Source: Collinsella aerofaciens (lineage in GTDB: Bacteria; Actinomycetota; Coriobacteriia; Coriobacteriales; Coriobacteriaceae). From it: a stretch of 64,000 nt of DNA. Every line of letters starts with the position of its first letter. Position 1 is the first letter of the stretch. The stretch is taken from the NCBI RefSeq assembly GCF_902364945.1, contig NZ_CABJFS010000002.1, positions 186,001 to 250,000 of the forward strand, given 5' to 3'. Made by a program: the position numbers and the translations under genes. This document shows positions 1-7,544 of the stretch, one piece after another. The notes beneath the pieces were generated by a model. That model was not told where the DNA came from. It saw only the letters and a list, made by a program, of their open reading frames with translations, and made no database searches.

Positions 1-1
1 G

Positions 2-934
2 CGCGGCCTGATGATTCCCTCGGGCAACGACGCCGCCATCGTGCTCGCCGAATATGTGGGCAAGAAGATCGACCCTAAGACCAAAGACGCCGAGGCAACC
101 TTTGTGAAGGCCATGAACGAGCGCGCTAAGAAGCTCGGCTGCACCGGTACGCTTTTTGAAAACCCGCATGGTCTGGACTTTGATGAGTGGGCTGGCGATA
201 TGCACTCAACCGCACACGACGTAGCGCTGATGATGCAGGAGGCCATGAAAAACGACACGATCCGCGAGGTCGTAGCGAGCGAAGATTCCTGGATCGAGGT
301 CACGGGCGCCGACGGCACCGACCATTCGCATTCCATGGACACGCATAACTATTTGCTGGGCCAAGATGGCAACATCGGTGGCAAGACCGGCACTACCGAT
401 GATGCAGGCTATTGCTTTACGGGTGCCTACAACCGCGATGGCGACGAGATCTACACCGTCGTTTTGAACTCCACCACCACCGACCAGCGCTTTACCGATA
501 CCGCAACCCTTGCCAATTGGTACTACGGTCACAAGGTGACGGTCGCAATCGCCAACACGCAGGAAAAGACCGCCAACGGCAACCCGCTTATGGCGCGCAT
601 CGGTCAAACCGACTGGACTGATAAGACGATCGACGCCACACTCGCCGATCCTACGGCGCAAGCGACCGTGTTTTCCCTTGCCGGCGAGGTGACCGAAAAG
701 GTTAGCTACGACGATCTTTCGGGCACGGTGCATGTGGGCGACAAGGTGGGTAGCGTCACGCTCAAGCAGGACGGCACCAAGATCGCCGTCATGGACCTGG
801 TTGCCGACGAGGAAGGCGCAGGGCCGAATCCCATTGAATGGCTGCTCGTGAAGCTCGATCGCTTGGGCCGTCGCATCGACAACCGCCCGCTCACGGCAGA
901 AAGCGAGACCGTCGCCAAGGCTCCTGAGGTGTAG
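2..934 (+). CDS. D-alanyl-D-alanine carboxypeptidase (peptidase S11), 5'-truncated by window
   Basis: A serine-type penicillin-binding protein that removes the terminal D-Ala from peptidoglycan stem peptides outside the membrane. The frame is open from base 2, so the start, the signal peptide and the SxxK nucleophile motif lie upstream of the window. The S-G-N element (bases 20-28) and the K-T-G triad (bases 383-391) are both present, giving the second and third active-site motifs. About 170 residues follow KTG and would form the C-terminal beta-rich domain of PBP5-like enzymes. The end has no hydrophobic anchor, only a basic stretch (KLDRLGRR) that could form an amphipathic membrane helix. 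A strong terminator follows. The family is clear; which dac paralogue it is cannot be told. Confidence 0.93.
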   Translation, partial: RGLMIPSGNDAAIVLAEYVGKKIDPKTKDAEATFVKAMNERAKKLGCTGTLFENPHGLDFDEWAGDMHSTAHDVALMMQEAMKNDTIREVVASEDSWIEVTGADGTDHSHSMDTHNYLLGQDGNIGGKTGTTDDAGYCFTGAYNRDGDEIYTVVLNSTTTDQRFTDTATLANWYYGHKVTVAIANTQEKTANGNPLMARIGQTDWTDKTIDATLADPTAQATVFSLAGEVTEKVSYDDLSGTVHVGDKVGSVTLKQDGTKIAVMDLVADEEGAGPNPIEWLLVKLDRLGRRIDNRPLTAESETVAKAPEV

Positions 935-960
935 GGCGCAAGAATAATAAGCCCACTGAA

Positions 961-991
961 AGGAGGCGTCCGAAAGGATGCCTCCTTTTTT
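961..991 (+). terminator. Rho-independent terminator of the carboxypeptidase gene
   Basis: The stem AGGAGGC/GCCTCCT is extended by TCC/GGA around a GAAA loop and followed by six T residues. It lies 27 bases after the stop codon. It abuts the end of the tRNA-Ser tail, so it also separates the two convergent transcripts. Confidence 0.85.
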
Positions 992-992
992 G

Positions 993-1012
993 AGGTTCGA
1001 ATCCCCAGCTAA
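993..1012 (-). repeat. Terminal T-arm fragment of the tRNA-Ser tail
   Basis: On the minus strand this reads GCTGGGGATTCGAACCTC, the 5' half of a tRNA-Ser T-arm with the TTCGAA loop. It sits after the second tail terminator and marks the far end of the duplicated tRNA-Ser 3' unit. No complete tRNA is possible here. Confidence 0.6.
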
Positions 1013-1064
1013 CGTGGTTCAACTAAAAAAGGGTCCCTTTCGGAACCCTTCTTTAAAGTCTTAC

Positions 1065-1200
1065 TGGCGGAGAGCTGGGGATGTCCGGGCATGCTGCGCA
1101 TGCCCTCCGGCTTCAAAACCTGGCGGCTTTTCGCCCACGGGCTACAAACGCTTTCGCGTTTGCTTAACGCCCGTGCCCTCTCGGGTTCGAACCCCCAGCC
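1065..1200 (-). repeat. tRNA-tail hairpin element, Ser copy
   Basis: Read on the minus strand, downstream of tRNA-Ser and its terminator (1215-1240), this is a T-arm 5' half (CTGGGGGTTCGAACCC), about 105 bp of hairpins, and then a second tRNA-Ser 3' end (ATCCCCAGCTCTCCGCCA) with its own terminator (1025-1050). The hairpins include AAACGC-gaaa-GCGTTT inside a GGGC/GCCC stem, and GGGCATGC-gca-GCATGCCC. The same order of hairpins recurs behind tRNA-Arg, tRNA-Leu and tRNA-Phe in this window with different stem sequences. The function is unknown to me. Confidence 0.75.
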
Positions 1201-1214
1201 TCCTTTCTCCGCAC

Positions 1215-1240
1215 AAAAAAGGGCCCCAAATGGGACCCTT
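1215..1240 (-). terminator. tRNA-Ser terminator
   Basis: The minus strand reads AAGGGTCCC-attt-GGGGCCC and then six T residues, starting 14 bases after the tRNA CCA end. A near-copy (1025-1050) ends the tail element. Confidence 0.75.
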
Positions 1241-1254
1241 CTTTCAATTCATAC

Positions 1255-1345
1255 TGGCGGAGAGCTGGGGATTCGAACCCCAGATGCCCTTTTGGGGCAT
1301 ACTCGCTTAGCAGGCGAGCACCTTCGGCCTCTCGGTCAGCTCTCC
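1255..1345 (-). tRNA. tRNA-Ser (anticodon GCT)
   Basis: A 91-nt class II tRNA with acceptor GGAGAGC/GCTCTCC, encoded CCA, anticodon loop CTGCTAA giving GCT, a long variable arm (TGCCCC..GGGGCA type) and the T-loop TTCGAATC. All stems pair on the minus strand. It has its own promoter (1360-1388) and terminator. Confidence 0.95.
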
Positions 1346-1359
1346 GTAACAGCCGTTCT

Positions 1360-1388
1360 ATAGTAACCAAACAGCCAAGGATGAGCAA
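1360..1388 (-). promoter_or_regulatory. Promoter of tRNA-Ser
   Basis: On the minus strand, TTGCTC is followed by 17 bases and TACTAT, ending 14 bases before the first tRNA nucleotide. Spacing and sequence fit a housekeeping sigma factor. Confidence 0.6.
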
Positions 1389-1437
1389 GAGGAAATTTTC
1401 TAATTGCCCAGCAGCCTTTCCTTCTTGAAAGCTTCGC

Positions 1438-3879
1438 CTACCCCAGCGAGCGGTTGAGGGAGCCGAGCTCGTCGTTGCCCATGGTGCGCCACATTTGGAA
1501 GATACAACCGCGCGCCAGGAAAAAGAAACCGTTGTCGACCAGTTGCACAGCGGCATCTGCCAGCTGATTCGTCACGGCGGACACTGGCGGCAGCTCTAGT
1601 CCAGCCTTGTGGATGGTCTCGACCGCTTCCTCGAACGTCGGAGGCTCGCTGACGCCCATCTCGTTCATAAGGCCCTGCATTTCTTCCAGCGCGCTGCTGC
1701 CCGACTCCTCGCCGCGCGGCACCAGACGGTAACAAGCCAGCGCCAGATTGAGCTGATCGCAATTCCAATAGGCAAACGCCAAGCGATAGAACAGGTAGCC
1801 GATTGCAGAACGATCGCTGGCAATACGTAGGCCGTGGCGCGCCACCTCGATAATCTCGTCAAAGCGCTCCAGACGCGCAAGCACGTTGATGAGCGCAAAG
1901 TGCGACTGCATGGACGAGCGCGCCAGATCGTAAAGATGGCGCACCTCGGGCAGTGCTCGTTCAAAGTCCTCTTGCTCGGCGTAAAAGCTGCAGATCTCGT
2001 GCTGGGCAAAGTACAGCGCATCGGGCGCACGAAGGATTCGCACAGAGCGGTCTTCTTCCAACACCGGTAGCACCATGCGCACCAGCTGGTTATCGCAAAA
2101 CTGCGTTTGAACCGGACCTGTCGCCAAAAGCTCGGCGACGGCGCACTTAGCCTCCAACTCCTCAACAAGACGGGAAAAGCCTTCAAAAGCACCTGTACGG
2201 TCGACTTTTGCCTGCTCGCGCAATTCAACAACACGGGCCACGTATGGGTCGTCGTCCTCTTCCATGACCTCCAGCTCGTCAGCCGTATCGGCAAGCAGCA
2301 GATCGCGCAGCGCCGGCGGCAGCATGCGATGGTCATCACGCGGACGAGCATGAACCTCCGCAGGTTCAATCGTCTCCGGAGCGGTTGACTCATATGCCTC
2401 AAGCACACGCTTGCACGGCATATCGTCCATGTCCATGCTCTCAAGATCCTTGGCGACAGGCACGCAATCGGCCAGATAGGCCGCGCGCCCAAAGAAATAC
2501 GTTGCGACAACGCACTCGCCCTGCTCACTGTCGGGAGCAGCAATCTGCACATAGCAGCGCGTGATGCAGGTGCCCGCGGCAAAACACGCTGCTGCAAGCG
2601 TGAGCGACACGCGCGCATCGTGCTCCGCAGCCCAGATCGCGCGCGTGTCCTCGTCCAACTCGCGCCAGGCGTCATCTTGAGCGTCGTATTCACGTTGTGG
2701 CATAGCATCAACGACAGACTGCCCAAACCGAACGAGCATGATCCCCTCGGCAACGTTTGCCCGATAGGTATAGTCGAGCCGCGTGACCACGTTAAGTGCC
2801 TCGACAATACGCGCGAAGCGGGTACGCACATCCCACTCACCGCCCGGCTGGCAAGCCACCGTACCCGGTTTGCCCCACGGGTTATCGCTCGAGGCCGTAT
2901 CGAGCAGTCGGGGAACATCGTTGGTCGTCTTGGCGATATGCCACGCATCAAAGAGCGCGCAGCCCTCAAGGCTCGGCGAGGATGCCGCAGGGACCAATCC
3001 GGCCCCGATGTGCTCAAGGATGGCGGAGAGACGGTTAAGACGGCACTCGATGGCAAGCAGCATGTCAATCTCGTCCTGGTCCAGCAGGCTGCGATCAAAA
3101 TTGAGATAGAAAAGCTTTGAGCGATCGATGCGAGCCAGGCTCATCTCGGACTTAGCGGCGATGGTGCGCAAGCGGGGCAAGTCAATTTCACTCATAAGGG
3201 CGGCGGCATAGCGCTCGATACCGCTCGGATTCTCGGCATGGTCAACGCGGTAAAGCAGCGTCTCGATAGCATCAGGGAGCGGTGCCGTGTTAAAGCCCAA
3301 AAACACCTCGACCGGCTCGGGCAACTTTACGAGCTTGATCTTGTCGATAACATTTTGCATACCCTCGTCGAGTCCGCCGGCGTCCGCCGTGCTCGCAATG
3401 GCATTTTCGGAGTCAGCGAATATCACGTAGCGCAGGAACATCGATGCCATGAACTCGCCGTAAGGAAGGGAGCGGGTCGAATTCCATGTCTCGTGGTCGG
3501 ACTGCTCGCGCATGGGGCCTTCGGGAGAGCCGACGGTTCGCGCGCACGCGCGCATTGTGCCGTTGGCTCCCCGAACCACAATCTCACCAATACCGGAGTC
3601 CGACTCGTCAAGGACCAGTTCCATGTCGGGATCGTTGGGCAGCGGAGTCTCGCTAACGGGGCGGTCCACCTTGTACACCTCGCCCGAAACGCTTACGTAG
3701 CCCAAAAGCGACACATGACTTTTGCCAACGAATTCGACGACATAGCAAGATTCATGCTGATCCTCACCAAAGAGTTTCCAGACCACGCCATATGAGCGTC
3801 CCGCAGGCTGCTCGGGCATCGCCGGAAAGCGCTTTTTGGGATCGAGAAACCTGAGCTTGTATGTCGGACGCTCTGCCAC
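1438..3879 (-). CDS. Large hypothetical protein with C-terminal TPR-like repeats
   Basis: A protein of 813 residues that I cannot assign to a family. It begins at GTG with an AGGGTGAT-type ribosome site. There is no signal peptide and there are no membrane spans, so it is probably cytoplasmic. The N-terminal 150 residues look beta-rich. Around residues 640-740 there are helical pairs of TPR character (for example a segment with YRLAFAYWNCDQLNLALACY), suggesting a protein-interaction scaffold. The acidic region near residues 540-560 (EVMEEDDDP) is probably a linker. It stands alone between tRNA-Ser and the tRNA-Arg cluster, so context gives no function. The long frame and normal codon use support a real gene. 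Confidence 0.8.
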   Translation of the reverse strand: MAERPTYKLRFLDPKKRFPAMPEQPAGRSYGVVWKLFGEDQHESCYVVEFVGKSHVSLLGYVSVSGEVYKVDRPVSETPLPNDPDMELVLDESDSGIGEIVVRGANGTMRACARTVGSPEGPMREQSDHETWNSTRSLPYGEFMASMFLRYVIFADSENAIASTADAGGLDEGMQNVIDKIKLVKLPEPVEVFLGFNTAPLPDAIETLLYRVDHAENPSGIERYAAALMSEIDLPRLRTIAAKSEMSLARIDRSKLFYLNFDRSLLDQDEIDMLLAIECRLNRLSAILEHIGAGLVPAASSPSLEGCALFDAWHIAKTTNDVPRLLDTASSDNPWGKPGTVACQPGGEWDVRTRFARIVEALNVVTRLDYTYRANVAEGIMLVRFGQSVVDAMPQREYDAQDDAWRELDEDTRAIWAAEHDARVSLTLAAACFAAGTCITRCYVQIAAPDSEQGECVVATYFFGRAAYLADCVPVAKDLESMDMDDMPCKRVLEAYESTAPETIEPAEVHARPRDDHRMLPPALRDLLLADTADELEVMEEDDDPYVARVVELREQAKVDRTGAFEGFSRLVEELEAKCAVAELLATGPVQTQFCDNQLVRMVLPVLEEDRSVRILRAPDALYFAQHEICSFYAEQEDFERALPEVRHLYDLARSSMQSHFALINVLARLERFDEIIEVARHGLRIASDRSAIGYLFYRLAFAYWNCDQLNLALACYRLVPRGEESGSSALEEMQGLMNEMGVSEPPTFEEAVETIHKAGLELPPVSAVTNQLADAAVQLVDNGFFFLARGCIFQMWRTMGNDELGSLNRSLG

Positions 3880-3969
3880 GAAGTATCACCCTGATCGGTC
3901 GCTTGAAGAAGGAGTGGTCGCGAATAAGTCGCGACATCTACTCGGAATCTTACACGAGTCGACAGGAAA

Positions 3970-4015
3970 TCGTCCGCTTTACGCCCGCGCCTCGACCGAG
4001 GTTCGAATCCATGCG
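3970..4015 (-). repeat. Truncated second tail element after tRNA-Arg copy 3
   Basis: On the minus strand this is a T-arm 5' half with TTCGAACCTCGG followed by the start of the hairpin element (TCGAGGCGCGGGCGTAAAG) and then unrelated sequence. It shows that tail elements can be added in series and then decay. Confidence 0.6.
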
Positions 4016-4032
4016 GTGTTTACGTAAAAGAA

Positions 4033-4056
4033 AAGCCCCCGTTGCCGGGAGCTTTA
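4033..4056 (-). terminator. Terminator of the tRNA-Arg copy 3 tail
   Basis: The minus strand reads AAGCTCCCG-gcaa-CGGGGGCTTTTCTTTT. An identical hairpin follows the tRNA itself (about 4213-4236), so the terminator is part of the duplicated unit. Confidence 0.7.
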
Positions 4057-4064
4057 ATCTCAAA

Positions 4065-4200
4065 TGGTGCGGCGTATAGGATTCCGCGCATCCGCTGCGC
4101 GGATCCGCACCGGCTTCGCCCGCCTGCCGGCGTGCTCGCCCGCGGGCTAAAAACGCTCCGCGTTTTCTTTACGCCCGCGCCTCGACCGAGGTTCGAATCA
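4065..4200 (-). repeat. tRNA-tail hairpin element, Arg copy 3
   Basis: Minus strand order: TTCGAACCTCGG, a hairpin GCGGGC..AAAACGC-gga-GCGTTTT..GCCCGC, a GCCGGC/GCCGGT hairpin, a GCGGATCCGC-gca-GCGGATGCGC hairpin, then AATCCTATACGCCGCACCA, which is the tRNA-Arg T-arm 3' half, acceptor and CCA. The tRNA copy begins only at the T-loop, so it cannot fold as a tRNA. Confidence 0.8.
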
Positions 4201-4254
4201 ATGCGGTGTTTACGTAAAAGAAAAGCCCCCGTTGCCGGGAGCTTTAATCTCAAA

Positions 4255-4331
4255 TGGTGCGGCGTATAGGATTCGAACCTATGACGTTCTGATTCGTAGT
4301 CAGACCCTCTATCCAGCTGAGGTAACGCCGC
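4255..4331 (-). tRNA. tRNA-Arg (anticodon ACG), copy 3
   Basis: A 77-nt tRNA with acceptor GCGGCGT/ACGCCGC, encoded CCA and anticodon loop CTACGAA (ACG, presumably edited to ICG by TadA deaminase). It is identical to the copies at 4680 and 5113. Confidence 0.95.
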
Positions 4332-4343
4332 GACTTGTTGATT

Positions 4344-4372
4344 ATTATGCACAGAGACTGAATAATGGTCAA
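4344..4372 (-). promoter_or_regulatory. Promoter of tRNA-Arg copy 3
   Basis: Minus strand TTGACC-N17-CATAAT, 12 bases before the tRNA. The optimal spacing and good -35 box suggest independent strong transcription of this copy. Confidence 0.65.
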
Positions 4373-4454
4373 GCATTTTTTCAAATAAAGTTATCGTATT
4401 TGATTTTTAATCATTTGGAGGGCTTGGCGCGATCTTCGATGCATCGCGATATAA

Positions 4455-4483
4455 GAAAAGCCCCCGTCGCCGGGAGCTTTAAA
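4455..4483 (-). terminator. Terminator of the tRNA-Arg copy 2 tail
   Basis: The minus strand reads AAAGCTCCCG-gcga-CGGGGGCTTTTC. The loop differs by one base from the other tail terminators. Confidence 0.7.
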
Positions 4484-4489
4484 GTCAAT

Positions 4490-4630
4490 TGGTGCGGCGT
4501 ATAGGATTCCGCGCATCCGCTGCGCGGATCCGCACCGGCTTCGCCCGCCTGCCGGCGGACTCGCCCGCTCGCTAAAAACGCTTCGCGTTTTCTTAACGCT
4601 CGCGCCTCGAACGAGGATCGAATCTCCGCA
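4490..4630 (-). repeat. tRNA-tail hairpin element, Arg copy 2
   Basis: It has the same architecture as the neighbouring copies: a T-arm half with GATCCTCG, three hairpins (AAAACGC-gaa-GCGTTTT core, GCCGGC/GCCGGT, GGATCCGC-gca-GCGGAT), then the tRNA-Arg 3' half and CCA. The outer stem is GCGAGC/GCGAGC-type here rather than GCGGGC/GCCCGC, so the first stem has diverged. Confidence 0.8.
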
Positions 4631-4679
4631 ATGCCCCCGTAAAGGAAAAGCCCCCGTTGCCGGGAGCTTTAATCTCAAA

Positions 4680-4756
4680 TGGTGCGGCGTATAGGATTCG
4701 AACCTATGACGTTCTGATTCGTAGTCAGACCCTCTATCCAGCTGAGGTAACGCCGC
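4680..4756 (-). tRNA. tRNA-Arg (anticodon ACG), copy 2
   Basis: Identical in all 77 positions to the copies at 4255 and 5113. It has its own promoter and tail. Confidence 0.95.
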
Positions 4757-4768
4757 AACGCACGGATT

Positions 4769-4797
4769 ATTATGCACGCGAGCCCCCGATGGGTCAA
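4769..4797 (-). promoter_or_regulatory. Promoter of tRNA-Arg copy 2
   Basis: Minus strand TTGACC-N17-CATAAT. Both boxes match those of copy 3, while the spacer between them differs, so the two promoters have diverged outside the boxes. Confidence 0.65.
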
Positions 4798-4845
4798 GCG
4801 ACAATTAGAAAAAAATTTTACGGAGTGATAATTAAGTTGTTCGTG

Positions 4846-4872
4846 CCTCGACCGAGGTTCGAATCCATGCGG
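4846..4872 (-). repeat. Terminal T-arm fragment of the tRNA-Arg copy 1 tail
   Basis: On the minus strand CCGCATGGATTCGAACCTCG, followed by TCGAGG and unrelated sequence. It is the outer end of the duplicated unit, after the second terminator (about 4888-4912). Confidence 0.6.
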
Positions 4873-4921
4873 TGCTGCCATAAAAGAAAAGCCCCCGTTG
4901 CCGGAGGCTTTCAATTTCAAT

Positions 4922-5058
4922 TGGTGCGGCGTATAGGATTCCGCGCATCCGCTCCGCGGATCCGCGCCGGCTTCGCCCGCCTGCCGGCGCGCTCGCCCGC
5001 TCGCTACGGACGCTCCGCGTCCGCTTCACGCTCGCGCCTCGACCGAGGTTCGAATCCA
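4922..5058 (-). repeat. tRNA-tail hairpin element, Arg copy 1
   Basis: The architecture is as in the other Arg tails, but the first hairpin reads GGACGC-gga-GCGTCC where the others have AAAACGC/GCGTTTT, and the last hairpin reads GCGGATCCGC-gga-GCGGATGCGC. Paired bases changed on both sides of the stem, which points to selection for structure. It is bounded by terminators of the type AAAGCCTCCGG-caa-CGGGGGCTTTT. Confidence 0.8.
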
Positions 5059-5112
5059 TGGGGTGCCGGCGTAAAAGAAAAGCCCCCGTTGCCGGAGGCT
5101 TTCAATTTCAAT

Positions 5113-5189
5113 TGGTGCGGCGTATAGGATTCGAACCTATGACGTTCTGATTCGTAGTCAGACCCTCTATCCAGCTGAGGTAACGCCGC
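5113..5189 (-). tRNA. tRNA-Arg (anticodon ACG), copy 1
   Basis: The first of three identical tRNA-Arg genes in the direction of transcription. 77 nt, CCA encoded, all arms pair. Confidence 0.95.
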
Positions 5190-5201
5190 AGCGCAAAACA
5201 T

Positions 5202-5230
5202 ATAAAACCACTTTAGCTTATTGGAGTCAA
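5202..5230 (-). promoter_or_regulatory. Promoter of tRNA-Arg copy 1
   Basis: Minus strand TTGACT-N17-TTTTAT, 12 bases before the tRNA start. Confidence 0.6.
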
Positions 5231-5267
5231 GCACAATCTCAAACTTTTTTTGTGGAACGCAGTTTTG

Positions 5268-5645
5268 TCATGCTGCTCCGCATATACCGTCGTTCCCCGT
5301 ACGATCGATTGGCTTTTCGATCACGTCAAACTTAGCATCAAGTTCCCTCAGGAGCGATCTCACCCGCTGGGCACAATCATAATCGGCAAACGAGATACTC
5401 AACATGCGAGCAACCTGGTTAGATGTCCGGACCCCATAGAAATGCTCCAGGGCCACAAGCCCCTCGTGCGCCACAAACGTCTCAACCACATGCGGCGACT
5501 CCTCGTAGCACCATTGGGTCAACGGACCCTCGCTCGTCTGTCGAACCACCAGGCCACCCATGCCAGACGGCTCACACGTCACAAGCAGGTACTCCCCGCC
5601 CTCGTCGCTCTCAAACAAAACTACCCGCTCATCAAACAGCTCCAT
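5268..5645 (-). CDS. Hypothetical protein, 125 residues
   Basis: I do not recognise this family. The start ATG has a strong ribosome site (GAGGAAGGGG, about 5 bases away). The protein is soluble and acidic at its N-terminus, with an N-terminal half predicted as beta strands (VVLFESDEGGEYLLVTCE) and a C-terminal helical part (CAQRVRSLLRELDAKFDVIE). It has four cysteines without a CxxC pair. It is a single-gene unit between the tRNA-Arg cluster and serS. Its composition and strong start support expression. Confidence 0.65.
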   Translation of the reverse strand: MELFDERVVLFESDEGGEYLLVTCEPSGMGGLVVRQTSEGPLTQWCYEESPHVVETFVAHEGLVALEHFYGVRTSNQVARMLSISFADYDCAQRVRSLLRELDAKFDVIEKPIDRTGNDGICGAA

Positions 5646-5766
5646 CGCATCCCCTTCCTCTCGCTTCTATCTAAGAAAAGCATAGCAGGTGGATGGCTGA
5701 ATACAGAACATTTGTTCGTGTGTATTCTATTGAGCTGTCCGCACGATATGGTAAGGCCCTGCGCAC

Positions 5767-5796
5767 AAAAAAGGCGCCCCGGAAAGGAGCGCCCTT
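5767..5796 (-). terminator. serS terminator
   Basis: The minus strand reads GGGCGCTCC-tttcc-GGGGCGCC followed by six T residues, 23 bases after the serS stop. Confidence 0.75.
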
Positions 5797-5818
5797 GCAA
5801 ATCGCCTATGCAGCAAAC

Positions 5819-7102
5819 CTACGCGACCGGCTCGATCTTCTCGAGGCCGCCCATGTAGGGACGAAGAACCTCGGGGATCGTGATGGTGCCGTCGGCGTTC
5901 TGGTAGTTCTCCAGGATGGCGGCCATGGTGCGGCCAGCCGGCAGACCGGAACCGTTGAGGGTGTGCAGATAGCGCGAACCCTTGAAGTTCTCGGGGTCGC
6001 GATACTTGATGTTGGCGCGACGGGCCTGGAAGTCACCGCAGTTGGAGCAGGAGCTGATCTCCTTGTAGGCGTTGTAGCTCGGCAGCCAGACCTCGACGTC
6101 GTAGGTCTGACGGGCAGAGAAGCCCAGGTCGCCGGTGCACAGGCTAATCACGCGATACGGAAGACCCAGCTGCTGCAGCAGGAACTCGGCCTCGGCGGTC
6201 ATGTTCTCGAGCTCCTTGTCGGACTCCTCCGGCTTGGCAAACTTGACCATCTCGACCTTGTCGAACTCGTGCTGGCGAATGATGCCGCGGGTATCGCGAC
6301 CAGCGGAGCCGGCCTCCTCGCGGAAGCAGGGGGTGAAGGCGGTGTAGCGGCGCGGCAGGGTATCGGCGTCGAGGACCTCACCGGCGTGCAGGTTGGTGAG
6401 CACGACCTCGGCGGTGGGGATCAGGAAGTTGTCGCCCGAGACGTGATAGGCGTCGTCCTCGAACTTGGGCAGCTGGCCCGTGCCGAACATGGTCTGACGC
6501 TTGACGACGATGGGCGGCCACCACTCCTTAAAACCACGGCTGGTGTGCGTATCGAGGAAGAAGTTGATGAGGGCGCGCTCAAGACGGGCGCCGGCGCCAC
6601 CGAGAACGGTGAAGCGGCTGCCGGAGAGCTTGTTGCCGCGCTCGAAGTCAAGGATGTCGAGGTCGGTGCCCAGATCCCAGTGCGGCTTAAAGTCGAAGTC
6701 GAACTCGCGCGGGGTGCCCCAACGACGGCGTTCGATGTTCTCGTCCTCGTCCTTGCCGTACGGCGTGGCCTCGCAAGGAATGTTGGGCAGGTGAGCCATG
6801 AAGTCGTACTGCTCCTGCTCGAGGGCGGTGCGGCGCTCGGCCAGACCGTCAATTTTCTCGTTGACGGCGCGCACGGCCTCTTTGGCGGCCTCGGCCTCGT
6901 CCTTCTTGCCCTCCTTCATCAGGGCGCCGATCTTCTTGGACTCGGCATTGCGCGTGGCTTGAAGTTCCTCGACCTCGGTGATGACGGCACGACGCTCGTC
7001 GTCGAGCTCAAAGAACTTCTCGCGATCCCAAGACGTCTGGCGGTTAGCCATGGCGACATCGATGGCATCGGGGTTCTCGCGAACAAACTTGATATCAAGC
7101 AT
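5819..7102 (-). CDS. serS: Seryl-tRNA synthetase
   Basis: Charges tRNA-Ser with serine in the cytoplasm. 427 residues, the normal length. The N-terminal 100 residues form the long antiparallel coiled coil that grips the tRNA-Ser variable arm. The class II core follows, with the motif 2 region ([18 protein letters not shown]) and motif 3 ([12 protein letters not shown]) near the C-terminus. The chosen ATG begins [10 protein letters not shown], the conserved family start, and has GGAGGA five bases upstream; a longer frame upstream is not needed. It is monocistronic with its own terminator. No T-box leader is visible in front of it. Confidence 0.97.
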   Translation of the reverse strand: MLDIKFVRENPDAIDVAMANRQTSWDREKFFELDDERRAVITEVEELQATRNAESKKIGALMKEGKKDEAEAAKEAVRAVNEKIDGLAERRTALEQEQYDFMAHLPNIPCEATPYGKDEDENIERRRWGTPREFDFDFKPHWDLGTDLDILDFERGNKLSGSRFTVLGGAGARLERALINFFLDTHTSRGFKEWWPPIVVKRQTMFGTGQLPKFEDDAYHVSGDNFLIPTAEVVLTNLHAGEVLDADTLPRRYTAFTPCFREEAGSAGRDTRGIIRQHEFDKVEMVKFAKPEESDKELENMTAEAEFLLQQLGLPYRVISLCTGDLGFSARQTYDVEVWLPSYNAYKEISSCSNCGDFQARRANIKYRDPENFKGSRYLHTLNGSGLPAGRTMAAILENYQNADGTITIPEVLRPYMGGLEKIEPVA

Positions 7103-7213
7103 TAGATCCTCCGGCGATATACATTCCATTTAGGTTGCAACCTTGTACATGTATGGGCAAGTATATACTTATGAGCGTTTACGACCCAACTCAACTACGC
7201 AAGAAGGCACCCA

Positions 7214-7387
7214 ATGGACGCAGTTTTTTCCTTTTTGTTTGGCACCCGCACCGGTTTTGCCATCCTTTTCGCCGGCGGTATCCTGCTATTTGCGATTCTT
7301 GCCTTTGTAATGGAGAAGCGCACCCATAAGATGTATGTCGACCGCGGCCCCAAGTCCGAGGACGAAGAAGACAGCTTCTGGGACTAA
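7214..7387 (+). CDS. Small single-span membrane protein, 57 residues
   Basis: A short frame with ATG at 7214 preceded by AAGAAGG (7 bases). It encodes MDAVFSFLFGTRTGFAILF, continues as a hydrophobic segment to about residue 32, then a basic KRTHKMYVDR and an acidic tail rich in D and E. This is one transmembrane helix with a charged C-terminus, oriented N-out by the positive-inside rule. It is divergent from serS. The topology, the good ribosome site and the stop next to a strong terminator hairpin argue for a real gene. Function unknown. Confidence 0.6.
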   Translation: MDAVFSFLFGTRTGFAILFAGGILLFAILAFVMEKRTHKMYVDRGPKSEDEEDSFWD

Positions 7388-7391
7388 CCTG

Positions 7392-7538
7392 CCAAAAAGG
7401 GACAGGTTTATTTTGGTCGGTTTTATCTGGGCAAACGCAAGTGCCCCGCAACTGGAATTGAGCCAGTTGCGGGGCACTTTTCGCTAAAAGGACAAAACCG
7501 CAGTCCCACCTGCCAACATAAACCTGTCCCTTTTTTGG
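7392..7538. repeat. Inverted-repeat-flanked element (MITE-like)
   Basis: The left arm 7392-7416 (CCAAAAAGGGACAGGTTTAT plus TTTGG) and the right arm 7513-7538 are near-perfect inverted repeats of about 25 bp. They enclose the hairpin at 7441-7482. The sequence TTGGTCGGTTTTA also occurs in the same direction just beyond both arms. Nothing coding is inside. Confidence 0.6.
7441..7482. terminator. Bidirectional terminator hairpin
   Basis: A perfect 15-bp stem, GTGCCCCGCAACTGG with its complement, around a 7-base loop and followed by TTTT on the plus strand. It lies between the 57-residue gene and proC, which converge on it. Confidence 0.8.
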
Positions 7539-7544
7539 TCGGTT

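Noticed and set aside
1065..1200. A second, complete tRNA-Ser in the tail
   Set aside because: Only the T-arm and acceptor 3' strand exist; the D-arm, anticodon arm and acceptor 5' strand are missing.
4255..5189. Assembly artefact as explanation for three identical tRNA-Arg genes
   Set aside because: The spacers, promoters and tail elements differ between copies, so the copies are not a collapsed or repeated read segment.
5693..7105. A 470-codon open frame opposite serS
   Set aside because: Shadow of serS; starts in the middle of the gap and has a composition unlike real proteins.
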